Under the pieces are notes generated by a model. That model made no database searches. It saw nothing but the letters and a program-made list of their open reading frames with translations, and was not told where the DNA came from. The position numbers and the translations under genes were made by a program. Positions 24,644 to 34,300 of a DNA stretch of 64,000 bases are shown here, piece after piece. The DNA comes from Nitrobacter sp047149785 (GTDB taxonomy: Bacteria > Pseudomonadota > Alphaproteobacteria > Rhizobiales > Xanthobacteraceae), in assembly GCF_047149785.1 (NCBI RefSeq), contig NZ_BAAGBE010000001.1, positions 248,001 through 312,000 of the forward strand. Reading direction: 5' to 3'. The stretch's first letter is position 1; every line of letters starts with the position of its first letter.

Positions 24644-25191
24644 AGGCATTTGATTTTGTTTTCCACCCGAACAACCGTCTCGACATCGTCGCCGGACTGA
24701 TTGACGGGATCTTGAATGCACTGACGTTGGCGGCCGGGCGCTTGATACACACCGCAGGTGAGGGCGCAATGGTAAGCCTCGCCCTGCGCATCAGCGTAGC
24801 TGCCGGCGCAACGACTATTTTCGTATTTTTTGTCGCGCACTATGCGCAGCTCCGCGTCGAACTGGTGCGACATGAGCGGGAATTGAATTTCATGGCGCAC
24901 GGTAAGCTCGCCGCCACCAGCCTTGGCCGAAGCGTGTTTTTCGAATCGCTCTACAAGGCCCTGCTGGCAGGAGGCTTCAGTTTGGCGGGCGCGCTTTTCC
25001 CACTTATTCTTTGCGCCTGGTTGACGTCTCCGCCATGGCTTGGCCTGGCGATCACAATCATCGCGCTCGGCGGATTGGGGGCTTTGCTCGCCAAAACCTT
25101 CTATGGCTCTCCGCTCGCGTGGGGACTGTGTCTGTCTGCCGGTGGCATCGCACTGGCTTTTGTCGGCGTGAAACTCGACCTCGTAGGTTAG
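24640..25191 (+). CDS. VIT/CCC1-like membrane protein
   Basis: 183 residues with about five hydrophobic segments. The first, VAGLIDGILNALTLAAGRLI, resembles the VIT1/CCC1 iron/manganese transporter opening helix with an Asp (GLIDG). The middle loop is charged (RVELVRHERELN). It probably moves a metal or other cation; substrate unknown. Coupled to DUF211 by an ATGA overlap. Confidence 0.65.
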   Translation: MKAFDFVFHPNNRLDIVAGLIDGILNALTLAAGRLIHTAGEGAMVSLALRISVAAGATTIFVFFVAHYAQLRVELVRHERELNFMAHGKLAATSLGRSVFFESLYKALLAGGFSLAGALFPLILCAWLTSPPWLGLAITIIALGGLGALLAKTFYGSPLAWGLCLSAGGIALAFVGVKLDLVG

Positions 25192-25251
25192 CTTGCAGTC
25201 GGCTTTCGGCACACGATCGATCATGCTGTCGTGAAGGCAAGCCTGTCTGTG

Positions 25252-25283
25252 ATTAAAGGGAGATTCCAGTCTCTGCCTTTAAT
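25252..25283 (+). terminator. Hairpin after the DUF211-VIT operon
   Basis: ATTAAAGG / CCTTTAAT with an inner GAGA/TCTC pair. It lies 60 bases past the VIT-like stop. The following bases are ATTCTCAG, not a T-run, so termination is plausible but not certain. Confidence 0.45.
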
Positions 25284-25321
25284 TCTCAGCGTTAATCCTC
25301 GGCGTTGCGCGGAGCGGCTCG

Positions 25322-25411
25322 ATGACGACCGTCGCGATTAGCACAGAGGAGATGGTCGCGTCACGCATGGGTCGCGCCGTTGCAAAAACCGAGAACTCCA
25401 GTCTATGTTAG
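25322..25411 (+). CDS. Short reading frame, copy 1 of a pair flanking nxrA
   Basis: 29 codons (MTTVAISTEEMVASRMGRAV...) with GGAGC 6 bases before the ATG. A diverged copy lies at 29643-29708 on the other side of nxrA. Over 21 shared codons the two copies keep a similar peptide, and six codons differ only at the silent third base, as in real coding sequence. It could be a small protein or the retained front end of a duplicated gene. No family is recognised. Confidence 0.4.
   Translation: MTTVAISTEEMVASRMGRAVAKTENSSLC
25380..25409 (+). promoter_or_regulatory. Predicted promoter of the nxrA-proximal riboswitch
   Basis: TTGCAA (25380-25385) and TATGTT (25404-25409) 18 bases apart. The aptamer starts about 12 bases after the -10 box, the same arrangement as in the minus-strand copies. 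Confidence 0.45.
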
Positions 25412-25419
25412 AAAATCAT

Positions 25420-25463
25420 CTGGGATGGAGTCTCTCCAAACCGCCGCAAGGTGATGACTCCTA
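25420..25463 (+). ncRNA. Candidate fluoride riboswitch (crcB motif) upstream of nxrA
   Basis: GGGATGGAGTCTCTCC, AAACC, a CGCC-GCAA-GGTG hairpin and GATGACTCCTAC give the order and conserved bases of the fluoride aptamer, with GGAGT/ACTCC as pseudoknot. The first stem (GGG/CTCC) is weaker than in the other three copies. ACCGC (25440-25444) could instead pair with GCGGT (25466-25470), an alternative fold. A T-tailed terminator follows at 25502. The next gene on this strand is nxrA, 380 bases on. Confidence 0.8.
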
Positions 25464-25501
25464 CTGCGGTGTTGATCCGCGATGGGAGTGTTTACCCGAG
25501 C

Positions 25502-25522
25502 CCACCAGGTTGGTGGATTTTT
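25502..25522 (+). terminator. Intrinsic terminator of the riboswitch upstream of nxrA
   Basis: CCACCA-GGT-TGGTGG followed by ATTTTTG. Six-base perfect stem plus T-run about 40 bases past the aptamer, the usual expression platform of a transcriptional ON switch: fluoride binding would favour read-through. Confidence 0.75.
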
Positions 25523-25842
25523 GTCTGTCTGCGAATGAGCAGGCAGACTCTCGCCGCGATTAATTCTGTGCGCGGTAAACGACGGGAGGAATAGCACCTC
25601 CCGGCGAAGGGTATTCCGTTGGAGTAAGGAAAGGCGCGATGAGCGGTATCGATCTAACGGCTGGATGAGAACCTGCGACCGGACGAAAGACGAAATACGG
25701 CTCCCGTACTATGGCGGCTGATTTTACGGGTTACGTGCGCCGACGGCTGGATAGGCAGGTTCAAGACGCAGGTTAAAGAAACTGAGTGACGAAACGTGAG
25801 TGACGACAGGCCTCGCGGCCGGACGAACACACCGAGGAGACG
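25523..25842 (+). other. Structured leader before nxrA
   Basis: 320 bases without a sizeable gene. It holds a GTCTG-t-CTGC / GCAG-g-CAGAC hairpin (about 25523-25547), a GGGAGG / CCTCCC hairpin (about 25584-25602), and a nine-codon frame MSGIDLTAG (ATG at 25639) with GGAAAGG in front. Whether nxrA has its own promoter here is not visible. Confidence 0.4.
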
Positions 25843-28800
25843 TTGATGAGCTGGATACTGGACCTCGTTAATCCCCGAGAGCGCAAGTGGGAAGAGTTCT
25901 ACCGCAACCGCTGGTCCCACGATAACGTCTTCCGCAGCACGCATGGCGTGAACTGCACCGGTGGCTGCTCCTGGGCGATCTACGTCAAGGACGGTATCAT
26001 CACCTGGGAGATGCAGCAGACGGACTACCCGCTCCTCGAGCGCAGTCTGCCGCCTTACGAGCCTCGTGGCTGCCAGCGCGGCATCTCCGCCTCCTGGTAC
26101 GTCTACAGCCCGATCAGGATCAAGTATCCGTACGTCCGCGGTCCGCTTTACGACATGTGGAAGGAAGCGAAAGCCTCGCATCCGGACCCGGTGCAGGCCT
26201 GGGCTTCGATCGTCGGAGACGAACAGAAGCGCCTGCGCATGCAGAAGGCGCGCGGCAAGGGCGGTTACCGCCGCGCCAAGTGGGAAGAGCTGAGCGAACT
26301 GATCGCCGCGGCTTGCTTGTATACCGCGCGCAAGCACGGACCGGACCGGGTGATGGGCTTCTCGCCGATCCCGGCGATGTCGATGCTGTCGTTCGCGGCC
26401 GGCACGCGCTTTTTGTCGCTCTTCGGCGGCGGGTTGATGAGCTTCTACGACTGGTACGCCGACCTGCCGACCTCGTTCCCGGAAATCTGGGGCGACCAGA
26501 CCGACGTGTGCGAAAGCGCCGACTGGTACAACTCGAAGTTCATCGTTTCGATGGCGTCGAACATGAACATGACGCGTACGCCGGACGTGCACTTCATCGC
26601 GGAAGCCCGCACCGAGGGAACCAAGTTCGTCGTTCTCTCGCCGGACTTCAGCCAGATCGCAAAATACTGCGACGAGTGGATTCCGATCCAGGCGGGCCAG
26701 GACACGGCGCTGTGGATGGCGGCCAATCACGTCATCCTCAAGGAGTATTATATCGACCGCCAGGTTCCCTACTTCATCGATTACGTCAAGCGCTACACCG
26801 ACCTTCCGTTCCTGGTGGAGCTGGAGCCCAACGGGAATACCTACAAGACCGGGCGTTTGTTGCGTGCCAAGCGCGTCGCGCGCTACCAGGACGTCGAGAA
26901 CGGCGACTGGAAGATGCTCGTCATCGACGAGAAGAGCGGCGAGCCGCGTGCGTTCAAGGGGCAGGTCGGCGACCGCTGGGGCTCGACGCACGGCAAGTGG
27001 AACCTGTCTCCGGAGGATACGCTGGACAACAGTCCGATCGATCCGGTGCTGAGCTTCATCGATCATTCCGATGGCGTGGTGCAGGTCGGGTTCGACGACT
27101 TCGCGAACGGTCGCGTCGTCTCGCGCGGCGTGCCGGTGAAGCGCATCGCGACCGACAAGGGCGAGGTGCTTGTCGCCACCGGCTTCGACATCATGATGTC
27201 GCAGTTCGGTCACAGCCGCGGGCTGGAAGGCTCGTTTGCGACCAGCTACGATGACGAGGACGCGCCTTACACGCCGGCATGGCAGGAGCGTCACACCGGC
27301 ATCGGCCGCGAAACCGCGATCAGGTTTGCCCGTGAGTTTGCGACCAACGCAGAGTTCACGAACGGCAAGTCCATGGTGATCGTGGGCGCCAGCGCCAACC
27401 ACTTCTACTACAACAACCTCTGTTACCGGTCGGCGACGGTCGCCTTGATCCTATGCGGCTGCTGCGGCGTCAACGGCGGCGGCATCAACCACTACGTCGG
27501 CCAGGAAAAGCTCGCGCCGGTTGCGCCATGGGCTTCAGTGGCTCTGGCTCTCGACTGGTCCAAGCCGCCGCGCGTCGTGCAGTCGTCGACCTGGCATTAT
27601 GCCCATAGCTGCCAGTGGCGCTACGAGGCGGAGTTTACCGAATACGGTTTGACGGCGCCGAATCCGCGCTGGGCCAAGGGTCATGCGATGGACCTCGAGG
27701 CGAAGTCGATTCGTTGCGGCTGGATGCCGTTTACGCCGAACTTCAACTGCCGTAACCCGCTCGATGTCGTGACTGAAGCCGAGCGAGCCGGTGCGAAGAC
27801 GGCGGCAGATATTGAGACGTACGTCGCGGATCAGGTCGCGAGCAGGAAGTTGAATCTCGCGATCGAAGATCCCGATGCCGCGGAGAACTGGCCGCGCGTG
27901 TGGTTCATCTGGCGCGGCAACGCGATGCAGTCGAGCGCCAAGGGGCACGAGTTCTTCCTGCGTCACTACCTCGGTGCGCACGACAACATCATTGCGGAAG
28001 AGCGTGCCAAAGGCAAGACGACGGCGGTCAAGTATCACGAGACGGCCCCGCGCGGGAAGTATGATCTGGTGATCGACATCAACTTCCGGATGAACACGAC
28101 GGGACTCTACTCCGACATCATATTGCCGACGGCGTTCTGGTACGAGAAGAACGACCTCAACACGACGGACCTGCACTCGTTCCTGCACGTATTGGGGCAG
28201 GCGGTTCCGCCGGTGTGGGAGTCCAAGACGGACTGGGAGATCTTCAAGCTGATCGCCAAGAAGGTCAGCGAGCTGTCTCCGCTGGCGTTCTCCAAGCCGG
28301 TGCGTGACATAGTCCTTCAGCCGCTCATGCACGATACCCCCGACGAACTGGCGCAGCCGGAGATTCTCGACTGGGCCGAGGGCGAGTGCAAGCTGGTGCC
28401 GGGCAAGACCTTCCCGCACGTGCGGGTGGTCGAGCGCGACTATGCGAACTTGTACAACAAGTTCATCTCGTTCGGACCGAAGGCGCGGGAGGATGGTGTC
28501 TCTTTTGTCGGCGTGCAGATTCCGATCAAGAAACAGTACGACCGGATGCTCGACAACCCCGTCATGCCGATGCCGGATGCAAGGCATATGCGGTGTGTGG
28601 AGTGGGGCGGCAAGCGGTATCCGAGCCTTGAGGACGTGCTCGATGCGTGCAACACGGTGCTGATGTGCGCGCCGGAGTCGAATGGTGAGGTTTCCTATCA
28701 AGGCTTCCTTAACGAAGAGCATCACGTCGGCCTTCCGCTTGCCGACTTGGCTGAGCCAACCAGGGGTGTCTCTTGCACGTTCTACGATCTGACGCGTCAG

Positions 28801-29493
28801 CCGAGGCGTCTGCTGACGAGCCCCTGCTGGACGGGTATGATCAACGACGGTCGCGCCTATTCTGCGTGGTGTATTAACGTCGAGCGCCTGATACCTTGGC
28901 GGACATTGACCGGTCGGCAGTCGCTGTACCTCGATCATCAGTGGTATCTCGACTTCGGCGAGCACATCCCGACCTACAAGCCGCGGCTGAACCCGCGCAA
29001 GACCGGCGATATCGTGAAGAGCCGGGTGGATGACCGCTCTCTGGTGCTGAACTACCTGACGCCGCACGGGAAGTGGAACATTCACTCCACCTACAAAGAC
29101 AACCACCGCATGTTGATGCTGTCTCGCGGCATGGATCCTTGCTGGATCAATGACAGGGATGCCGAGAAGGTGGGTATCGAGGATAACGACTGGGTCGAGG
29201 TCTACAACGACAACGGTGTGGTCGTGACGCGTGCCAACGTGAGCCGGCGAATTCAGCCCGGCACCTGCATGTACTACCACGCGGTCGAGCGCACGATTTA
29301 CATTCCGAAGTCGCAGGAGCGTAAGTGGCGTGGCGGCGGGCACAACAGTCTGACGCGTATCCGCATCAACCCGCTGTTCCTGGCCGGTGGCTATGCCCAG
29401 TTCACTTACGGCTGGAACTACTGGGGACCGACCGGAATCATGACGCGCGACACCCATGTCGTCGTGCGTAAGATGGAGAAGCTGGAATGGTAG
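25843..29493 (+). CDS. nxrA: Nitrite oxidoreductase alpha subunit (NarG-like), orphan copy
   Basis: 1216 residues, the length of Nitrobacter NxrA. The N-terminal [4Fe-4S] site is HGVNCTGGC (H33, C37, C41) with C76 in EPRGCQRG, the NarG pattern; the Mo ligand Asp is in GDQTDVCESADWYN (about D221). There is no Tat signal, fitting a cytoplasm-facing enzyme. It binds Mo-bisMGD and oxidises nitrite to nitrate. GGAG lies before the ATG. In Nitrobacter the main operon carries nxrA with nxrX, nxrB and nxrC; here nxrA stands alone, with nxrB 11 kb away on the opposite strand. A candidate fluoride riboswitch and terminator lie upstream. Confidence 0.95.
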   Translation: MMSWILDLVNPRERKWEEFYRNRWSHDNVFRSTHGVNCTGGCSWAIYVKDGIITWEMQQTDYPLLERSLPPYEPRGCQRGISASWYVYSPIRIKYPYVRGPLYDMWKEAKASHPDPVQAWASIVGDEQKRLRMQKARGKGGYRRAKWEELSELIAAACLYTARKHGPDRVMGFSPIPAMSMLSFAAGTRFLSLFGGGLMSFYDWYADLPTSFPEIWGDQTDVCESADWYNSKFIVSMASNMNMTRTPDVHFIAEARTEGTKFVVLSPDFSQIAKYCDEWIPIQAGQDTALWMAANHVILKEYYIDRQVPYFIDYVKRYTDLPFLVELEPNGNTYKTGRLLRAKRVARYQDVENGDWKMLVIDEKSGEPRAFKGQVGDRWGSTHGKWNLSPEDTLDNSPIDPVLSFIDHSDGVVQVGFDDFANGRVVSRGVPVKRIATDKGEVLVATGFDIMMSQFGHSRGLEGSFATSYDDEDAPYTPAWQERHTGIGRETAIRFAREFATNAEFTNGKSMVIVGASANHFYYNNLCYRSATVALILCGCCGVNGGGINHYVGQEKLAPVAPWASVALALDWSKPPRVVQSSTWHYAHSCQWRYEAEFTEYGLTAPNPRWAKGHAMDLEAKSIRCGWMPFTPNFNCRNPLDVVTEAERAGAKTAADIETYVADQVASRKLNLAIEDPDAAENWPRVWFIWRGNAMQSSAKGHEFFLRHYLGAHDNIIAEERAKGKTTAVKYHETAPRGKYDLVIDINFRMNTTGLYSDIILPTAFWYEKNDLNTTDLHSFLHVLGQAVPPVWESKTDWEIFKLIAKKVSELSPLAFSKPVRDIVLQPLMHDTPDELAQPEILDWAEGECKLVPGKTFPHVRVVERDYANLYNKFISFGPKAREDGVSFVGVQIPIKKQYDRMLDNPVMPMPDARHMRCVEWGGKRYPSLEDVLDACNTVLMCAPESNGEVSYQGFLNEEHHVGLPLADLAEPTRGVSCTFYDLTRQPRRLLTSPCWTGMINDGRAYSAWCINVERLIPWRTLTGRQSLYLDHQWYLDFGEHIPTYKPRLNPRKTGDIVKSRVDDRSLVLNYLTPHGKWNIHSTYKDNHRMLMLSRGMDPCWINDRDAEKVGIEDNDWVEVYNDNGVVVTRANVSRRIQPGTCMYYHAVERTIYIPKSQERKWRGGGHNSLTRIRINPLFLAGGYAQFTYGWNYWGPTGIMTRDTHVVVRKMEKLEW

Positions 29494-29642
29494 GCAGCCC
29501 CGCGGACGCATGAGCATGAGTTCAAGTTCGCGCTCTGCGGATTAGTGGTTGCTCGCCAGAGCTTTCTGTGGCTCTCCGCGCGCGTGAGGACAAGGTAGGT
29601 TCCGTTCTGCCTTGAATCCTCAGCGTTGCGGGGAGCAGTTCT

Positions 29643-29708
29643 ATGGTGACCATCGCAATCAGCATAGAGAAGATCGTTGCATCGCGAATGGAATGCGCCG
29701 CTGCATAG
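29643..29708 (+). CDS. Short reading frame, copy 2 of the pair flanking nxrA
   Basis: 21 codons (MVTIAISIEKIVASRMECAAA) with GGGAG 8 bases before the ATG; diverged copy of 25322-25411. The upstream bases (cctcagcgttgcggggagc) also match the other copy. Its TAG stop is the first three bases of an R1 repeat, so the original frame may have been longer and was cut by the repeat. Confidence 0.35.
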   Translation: MVTIAISIEKIVASRMECAAA

Positions 29709-29807
29709 AGCGCTTTCGAGCGAAGTGGCTACCGGTTCGCGTCAAGAAAACGCGTCAAATCAAAAACGAGCTCCGCTTCTGATCCCATCGGAAGCGGAAA
29801 GGCTCTA
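29706..29807 (+). repeat. Dispersed repeat family R1, full copy with both ends in stop codons
   Basis: Runs from TAGAGCGCTTTCGAGCG to GGAAAGGCTCTA, with the gcgtcaagaaaacgcgtcaaatcaaaaa core and a cttctgat/atcggaag hairpin. The left TAG ends the plus-strand short frame and the right CTA ends the minus-strand efflux gene. Confidence 0.9.
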
Positions 29808-31331
29808 AGTCCGGTGATCATCTCTGTTCCACCACCCACCCCCAAGAGCCTGAAACAGCGCGACCGTGTTGGCCAATTGCGAGGCCTCGGCATCGAGGTG
29901 CGCAAGGGATGTCTGCAGGTACGCCTGCTGTGCGGCCAGAAGGAGTGGAACGCTGATCTGTCCCTGATCCACCTGTTTGCGCACCAGCGACATGCTCTCG
30001 GATGCGGATCGCTCTGCGTCCGTTGCGGCGCTGATCGCGCGCGTGCCGGCCTGAAGGGCTCGCAGCACGTCTGCGACGTTCTGAAATGCTGCAAGAACCG
30101 TACTGCGATATTGAGCGAGAGACTCCTTGGCTTCTTCTTCTGCGGCAACCTGCTTGTTGGCCAACGCCCCCGCGTCGAAAATCGTTTGCGCCGCGCTTCC
30201 CGCTATCATCCAGAGCCCGGCTCCCGGTGTGGCCAGGTCCGCGAACCGGGCGGCTGCCGCGCCGACATTGCCGGTCAGGGTAATCTGCGGCAAACGATTG
30301 GCGATCGCGACTCCTATCATTGCATTGGTGGAATGGAGATTGGCCTCGGCGGCGCGAATATCCGGACGCTGCCTCACGAGATCAGCCGGAAGACTGAGGG
30401 GAAGACGGCGCGGCATCCGGAATGAACCCAGACTGAACGTCTCTCCTGGAGCGTCGCTTGACAGGCGCCCGGTCAAAAACGTCAACAGGTGACGCTGTTG
30501 CGCGAGCTGTTTTTCGAGCGGCGGCAACAGAAGCCTGGTTTGCGATACCGCGGTTTCCTGCGCGGCAACGTCGGTCAGGGCGATTTGTCCTTGCTCCTGT
30601 TGCTGCTTCAATAGCCTCAAGACTTCGGACTGCAGGCCAAGGACTCGGTGGGTTGCCGCAATCTGCCCACGCAGCCGGCCTTCCTCGATAGCAGCGAGCG
30701 CAATGTTGCTTGCCAGCGTCAGATAGACCCCCTCACGCTGAAACGCGCGCATTTCGGCTTGGGCGTCCGCGGACTCGACCATGCGGCGCGTCCCGCCCCA
30801 TACGTCCGCGATATAGGAAACGGTCACCTGGCCAGTGTGCAAGTCGAAGATGTTGGCGCCGGACTCGAGAGGAGACGATAGATCGACCGCCACCCGCTGA
30901 CGCGTCGCGTCGAAACCTCCCGCGATGCTGGGGAAAAGCGCGCCACGTTGAGCCAGCGCATTGGCTTGCGCCACTCTGACTGCGGCTTCCGCGGCAGCGA
31001 GGTCCGAATTGTGCGCGAGACCATCTTCCACGATGCGGTTCAGCGCGGGAGAGCGAAACAACTCCCACCACTGGGGAGGGATTTCCGCGTCGTGCACCAT
31101 CGGGTGCCCCGGCACGCGATCCTCAGCCGGACCGGAAAGATATTTTGTCGTCGCCGGTGGAGGCTGAGGTTTGAAATCAGGCCCGACTGCGCAACCTGAC
31201 AGCGCCTGCGAGACGACAAGCAATCCAGACAAGACCAGGAGACGCTCATGTGAGAGACGCGCATGGGAACGCGCCTGAGCGCTTTCCCAGCAACCGGACG
31301 CCAATGCTTTCTGCCAGCCTCCCCGCACCAC
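29805..31331 (-). CDS. Outer-membrane efflux lipoprotein (NodT/CusC-like)
   Basis: About 508 residues. The N-terminus ends in a lipobox (LSGC, then AVGPDF), followed by two repeats of the outer-membrane efflux (OEP) domain typical of the TolC/CusC/NodT family. It forms the outer-membrane channel of the tripartite pump. The N-terminus is uncertain: a GTG at 31331 has AAAAGGA in front, and GTG at 31355 is also in frame; both place 30 or more residues before the hydrophobic stretch. Last gene of the operon, 40 bases after the RND gene. Confidence 0.85.
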   Translation of the reverse strand: MVRGGWQKALASGCWESAQARSHARLSHERLLVLSGLLVVSQALSGCAVGPDFKPQPPPATTKYLSGPAEDRVPGHPMVHDAEIPPQWWELFRSPALNRIVEDGLAHNSDLAAAEAAVRVAQANALAQRGALFPSIAGGFDATRQRVAVDLSSPLESGANIFDLHTGQVTVSYIADVWGGTRRMVESADAQAEMRAFQREGVYLTLASNIALAAIEEGRLRGQIAATHRVLGLQSEVLRLLKQQQEQGQIALTDVAAQETAVSQTRLLLPPLEKQLAQQRHLLTFLTGRLSSDAPGETFSLGSFRMPRRLPLSLPADLVRQRPDIRAAEANLHSTNAMIGVAIANRLPQITLTGNVGAAAARFADLATPGAGLWMIAGSAAQTIFDAGALANKQVAAEEEAKESLAQYRSTVLAAFQNVADVLRALQAGTRAISAATDAERSASESMSLVRKQVDQGQISVPLLLAAQQAYLQTSLAHLDAEASQLANTVALFQALGGGWWNRDDHRT

Positions 31332-31370
31332 TTGTCCTTTTCTACGATCGCCCACCGGGAGCCGATTTTT

Positions 31371-34300
31371 CTATTCTGCCGGTTCGAGCGCCGATTCGGC
31401 AGCCGTCGCGACCGCTTTTCGGTGGGAAAACAGTGCGATGAGCGCGGGCAGCACGACGAGGATGACAAGCGGGGCGACCATCATGCCGCCGACCACCACG
31501 ACAGCAAGCGGCTTCTGCACCTGCGATCCGATCCCGGTGGACATCGCGGCCGGCAGCAGACCGATTCCCGCAATGACGCACGTCATCAGGACCGGGCGCA
31601 TTTGGGCTTCGCCTGCCTGCACGATCGCGTCGATCCGCTGCAGGCCCGACTCGATGAGCTGGTTGTATTGCGACAGGATCAGGATGCCGTTCATCACGGA
31701 AATGCCGAACAGTGCGATGAAGCCGATGGCTGCCGAGACGCTGAACGGAATCCGGGTCACGAACAGCGCGAAGATGCCGCCGATCACGGCCATGGGAATG
31801 ACGCTCAGCGCAAGCAGCATATCGCGCACCGATGTGAAATTGATCCACAACAGCAGTCCGATAATGGCGAGACTGAACGGGACGACGATCTGCAGTCGCC
31901 CGATCGCCTCCTGCAGGTTGCGGAACTCGCCGACCCACTCCAGATGCGTTCCGACCGGCAACCGCACTTCCCGCGCGATCCGCTGCTGGGCCTCCTTGAT
32001 GGTGCTGCCGAGATCGCGGTCGCGAACACTGAACTTGATCGGCAGGTAGCGCTGCTGCTGCTCCCGATAGATGTATGAAGGGCCTGTCACGAGTTGGATA
32101 CGCGCGACCTCGCTCAACGGGATCTGCGTAATTCCTTTCGGGCCGGAGGCTCCGATCGTCAGTTTGCTGATCGCCTCCGCGCTCTGGCGATATTGCGGAG
32201 CGAGCCGCACGACGATCGGAAAATGGCGATCGCTGCCCGGCTCGTAGACATCGCCCGCAGATTCGCCGCCCACGGCAGTCCGGATCACCGAATTGATGTC
32301 GCCCGGCGACAACCCGTAGCGCGCGGCCCGCTCACGGTCGATATCGATCTGTATTGTCGGCTGGCCGAGCGATGCGAAGACTCCCAGGTCCGTTATGCCC
32401 GGAACGGTCGCCAGCACCGCCTTGATCTTGTCGGCCGTGTCTGTCAGTTCCTGCAGATCGTTGCCGAACACCTTGATCGAGTTCTCGCCTTTGACGCCCG
32501 ATATCTGCTCGGCAACGTTGTCCTGCAGATACTGCGAGAAATTGAATTCGATTCCCGGAAATTCACTCTCGAGCCGCGCCTGGATTTGTTCGGTCAGCTT
32601 TTCCTTGTCGAGTCCGGGTCGCCACTGGTCGATGGGTTTCAGCGGCGTGAAGAACTCGACGTTGAAAGAGCCGGCGGCATCCGTTCCGTCATCGGGCCGC
32701 CCATGCTGGCTGACCACCGTCTCAACTTCCGGGAAACTCCGGATCACCTTGCGCATCCGGTTTGCGTAACCATTCCCTTCCTGAAGCGAGATCGTGGCCG
32801 GCATGGTCGCGCGTATCCACAGGTTGCCCTCCTCCAACTTGGGAAGGAACTCAAGCCCCAAAAAGCGCATCGCGACGCTGGCCAGAATGAACACCGCCAG
32901 CGCGAGAATGGCCGTCGTCTTCCTGTTCGCGACGGCAAGCCGCAGAACCGGGCTATAGAGCCGATGCAGGGTGCGCACCAGCCGTGTCTCCGTTTCCTCC
33001 ACATGCTCCGGCAGCAGGATCGCGCTGAGTGCGGGGGACACCGTGAACGTCGCGAGCAGACCTCCTGCGATGGCGTACGCATATGTTTTTGCCATCGGGC
33101 CAAAGATGTGTCCTTCGACCCCGCTCATGGTGAACAACGGAATGAACCCGGCGATGATGATTCCGGTCGCAAACAGGATCGAGCGATTGACGCTGGTAGC
33201 GGCGGTATAAATGGCGAGGAGCCTTCCGCCGAACCCGGATGATTCGCCGCTTGCGGGCGATGGAACGGAAGCATCATGCCCGAGCTGCCTGAATATTCGC
33301 TCCACCATGATGACTGTCGCATCGACGATCAGGCCGAAGTCGATCGCCCCGACCGACAACAGGTTGGCGGATTCGCCGCGCAGGACCATGATCCCGATGG
33401 CGAAGAACAGCGCGAACGGAATCGTCGCGCCCACGATCAACGCGCTTCGCAAGTTGCCGAGGAACAGCCACTGCAACACGAAGATCAGCAGGATGCCGGC
33501 CATCATGTTGTGCAAGACGGTATGCGTCGTAATATCGATAAGGTCCTGACGATCATAGATGCGCTCAATCCGAACGCCGGGCGGCAGGATGCCGGAGGTA
33601 TTGATGCGCTCGACCTCGGCCTTCACCCGCTCGATGGTCGGGGTGCTTTGCTGACCGCGGCGCATCAGAACGATGCCCTCGACGATATCGTCGTCGTTGT
33701 CCTGGCCGGCGATGCCGAGCCGCGGCTGATGCCCGATGATGACTGTCGCGACGTCGCGCACCAGTACCGGATTGCCGCCGACCTGCGTCAGCATCGTATT
33801 GTTGATGTCGTCGATCGAGCGGATCAGCCCGACGCCTCGCACGACGGCCGACTGCGTGCCGAGATTGACGATGTTGCCGCCGACGTTCAGGTTGCTGTTC
33901 CGCAACGTCTGCAGCAATTGCGGCAGCGTCAGGCCGTGTGCGATGAGCTTGTCGAGATCGACCTGCAATTCGAAGGTTTTTGTCTTCCCGCCCCAGCCGA
34001 CGACATCCACGATGCCGGGAACGGCGCGGAAGCGGCGCTGCAGAACCCAGTCCTGAAGCGTCTTCAGGTCGAGTACGCTGTAGCCCGGCGGACCGACCAG
34101 CCTGTAACGATAGATCTCACCGATCGGACTGACCGGGCTGATCGTGGGCTGGACCCCATCCGGCAATCCGGAGAGTTGCGAGAGGCGATTGAGAACCTGC
34201 TGGAGCGCCTCTTCATAGGTATAGATATAGGTGAATTGCAGCTTGACGTCAGACAGCCCGTAAAGGGAGATGGTTCGCATCACATGGAGGTTCGGCACGC

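Noticed and set aside
25240..25290. A fifth fluoride aptamer around the 25252-25283 hairpin
   Set aside because: It has a similar stem and loop (GGGAGATTCCAGTC) but no GATGACTCC partner, so the pseudoknot cannot form.
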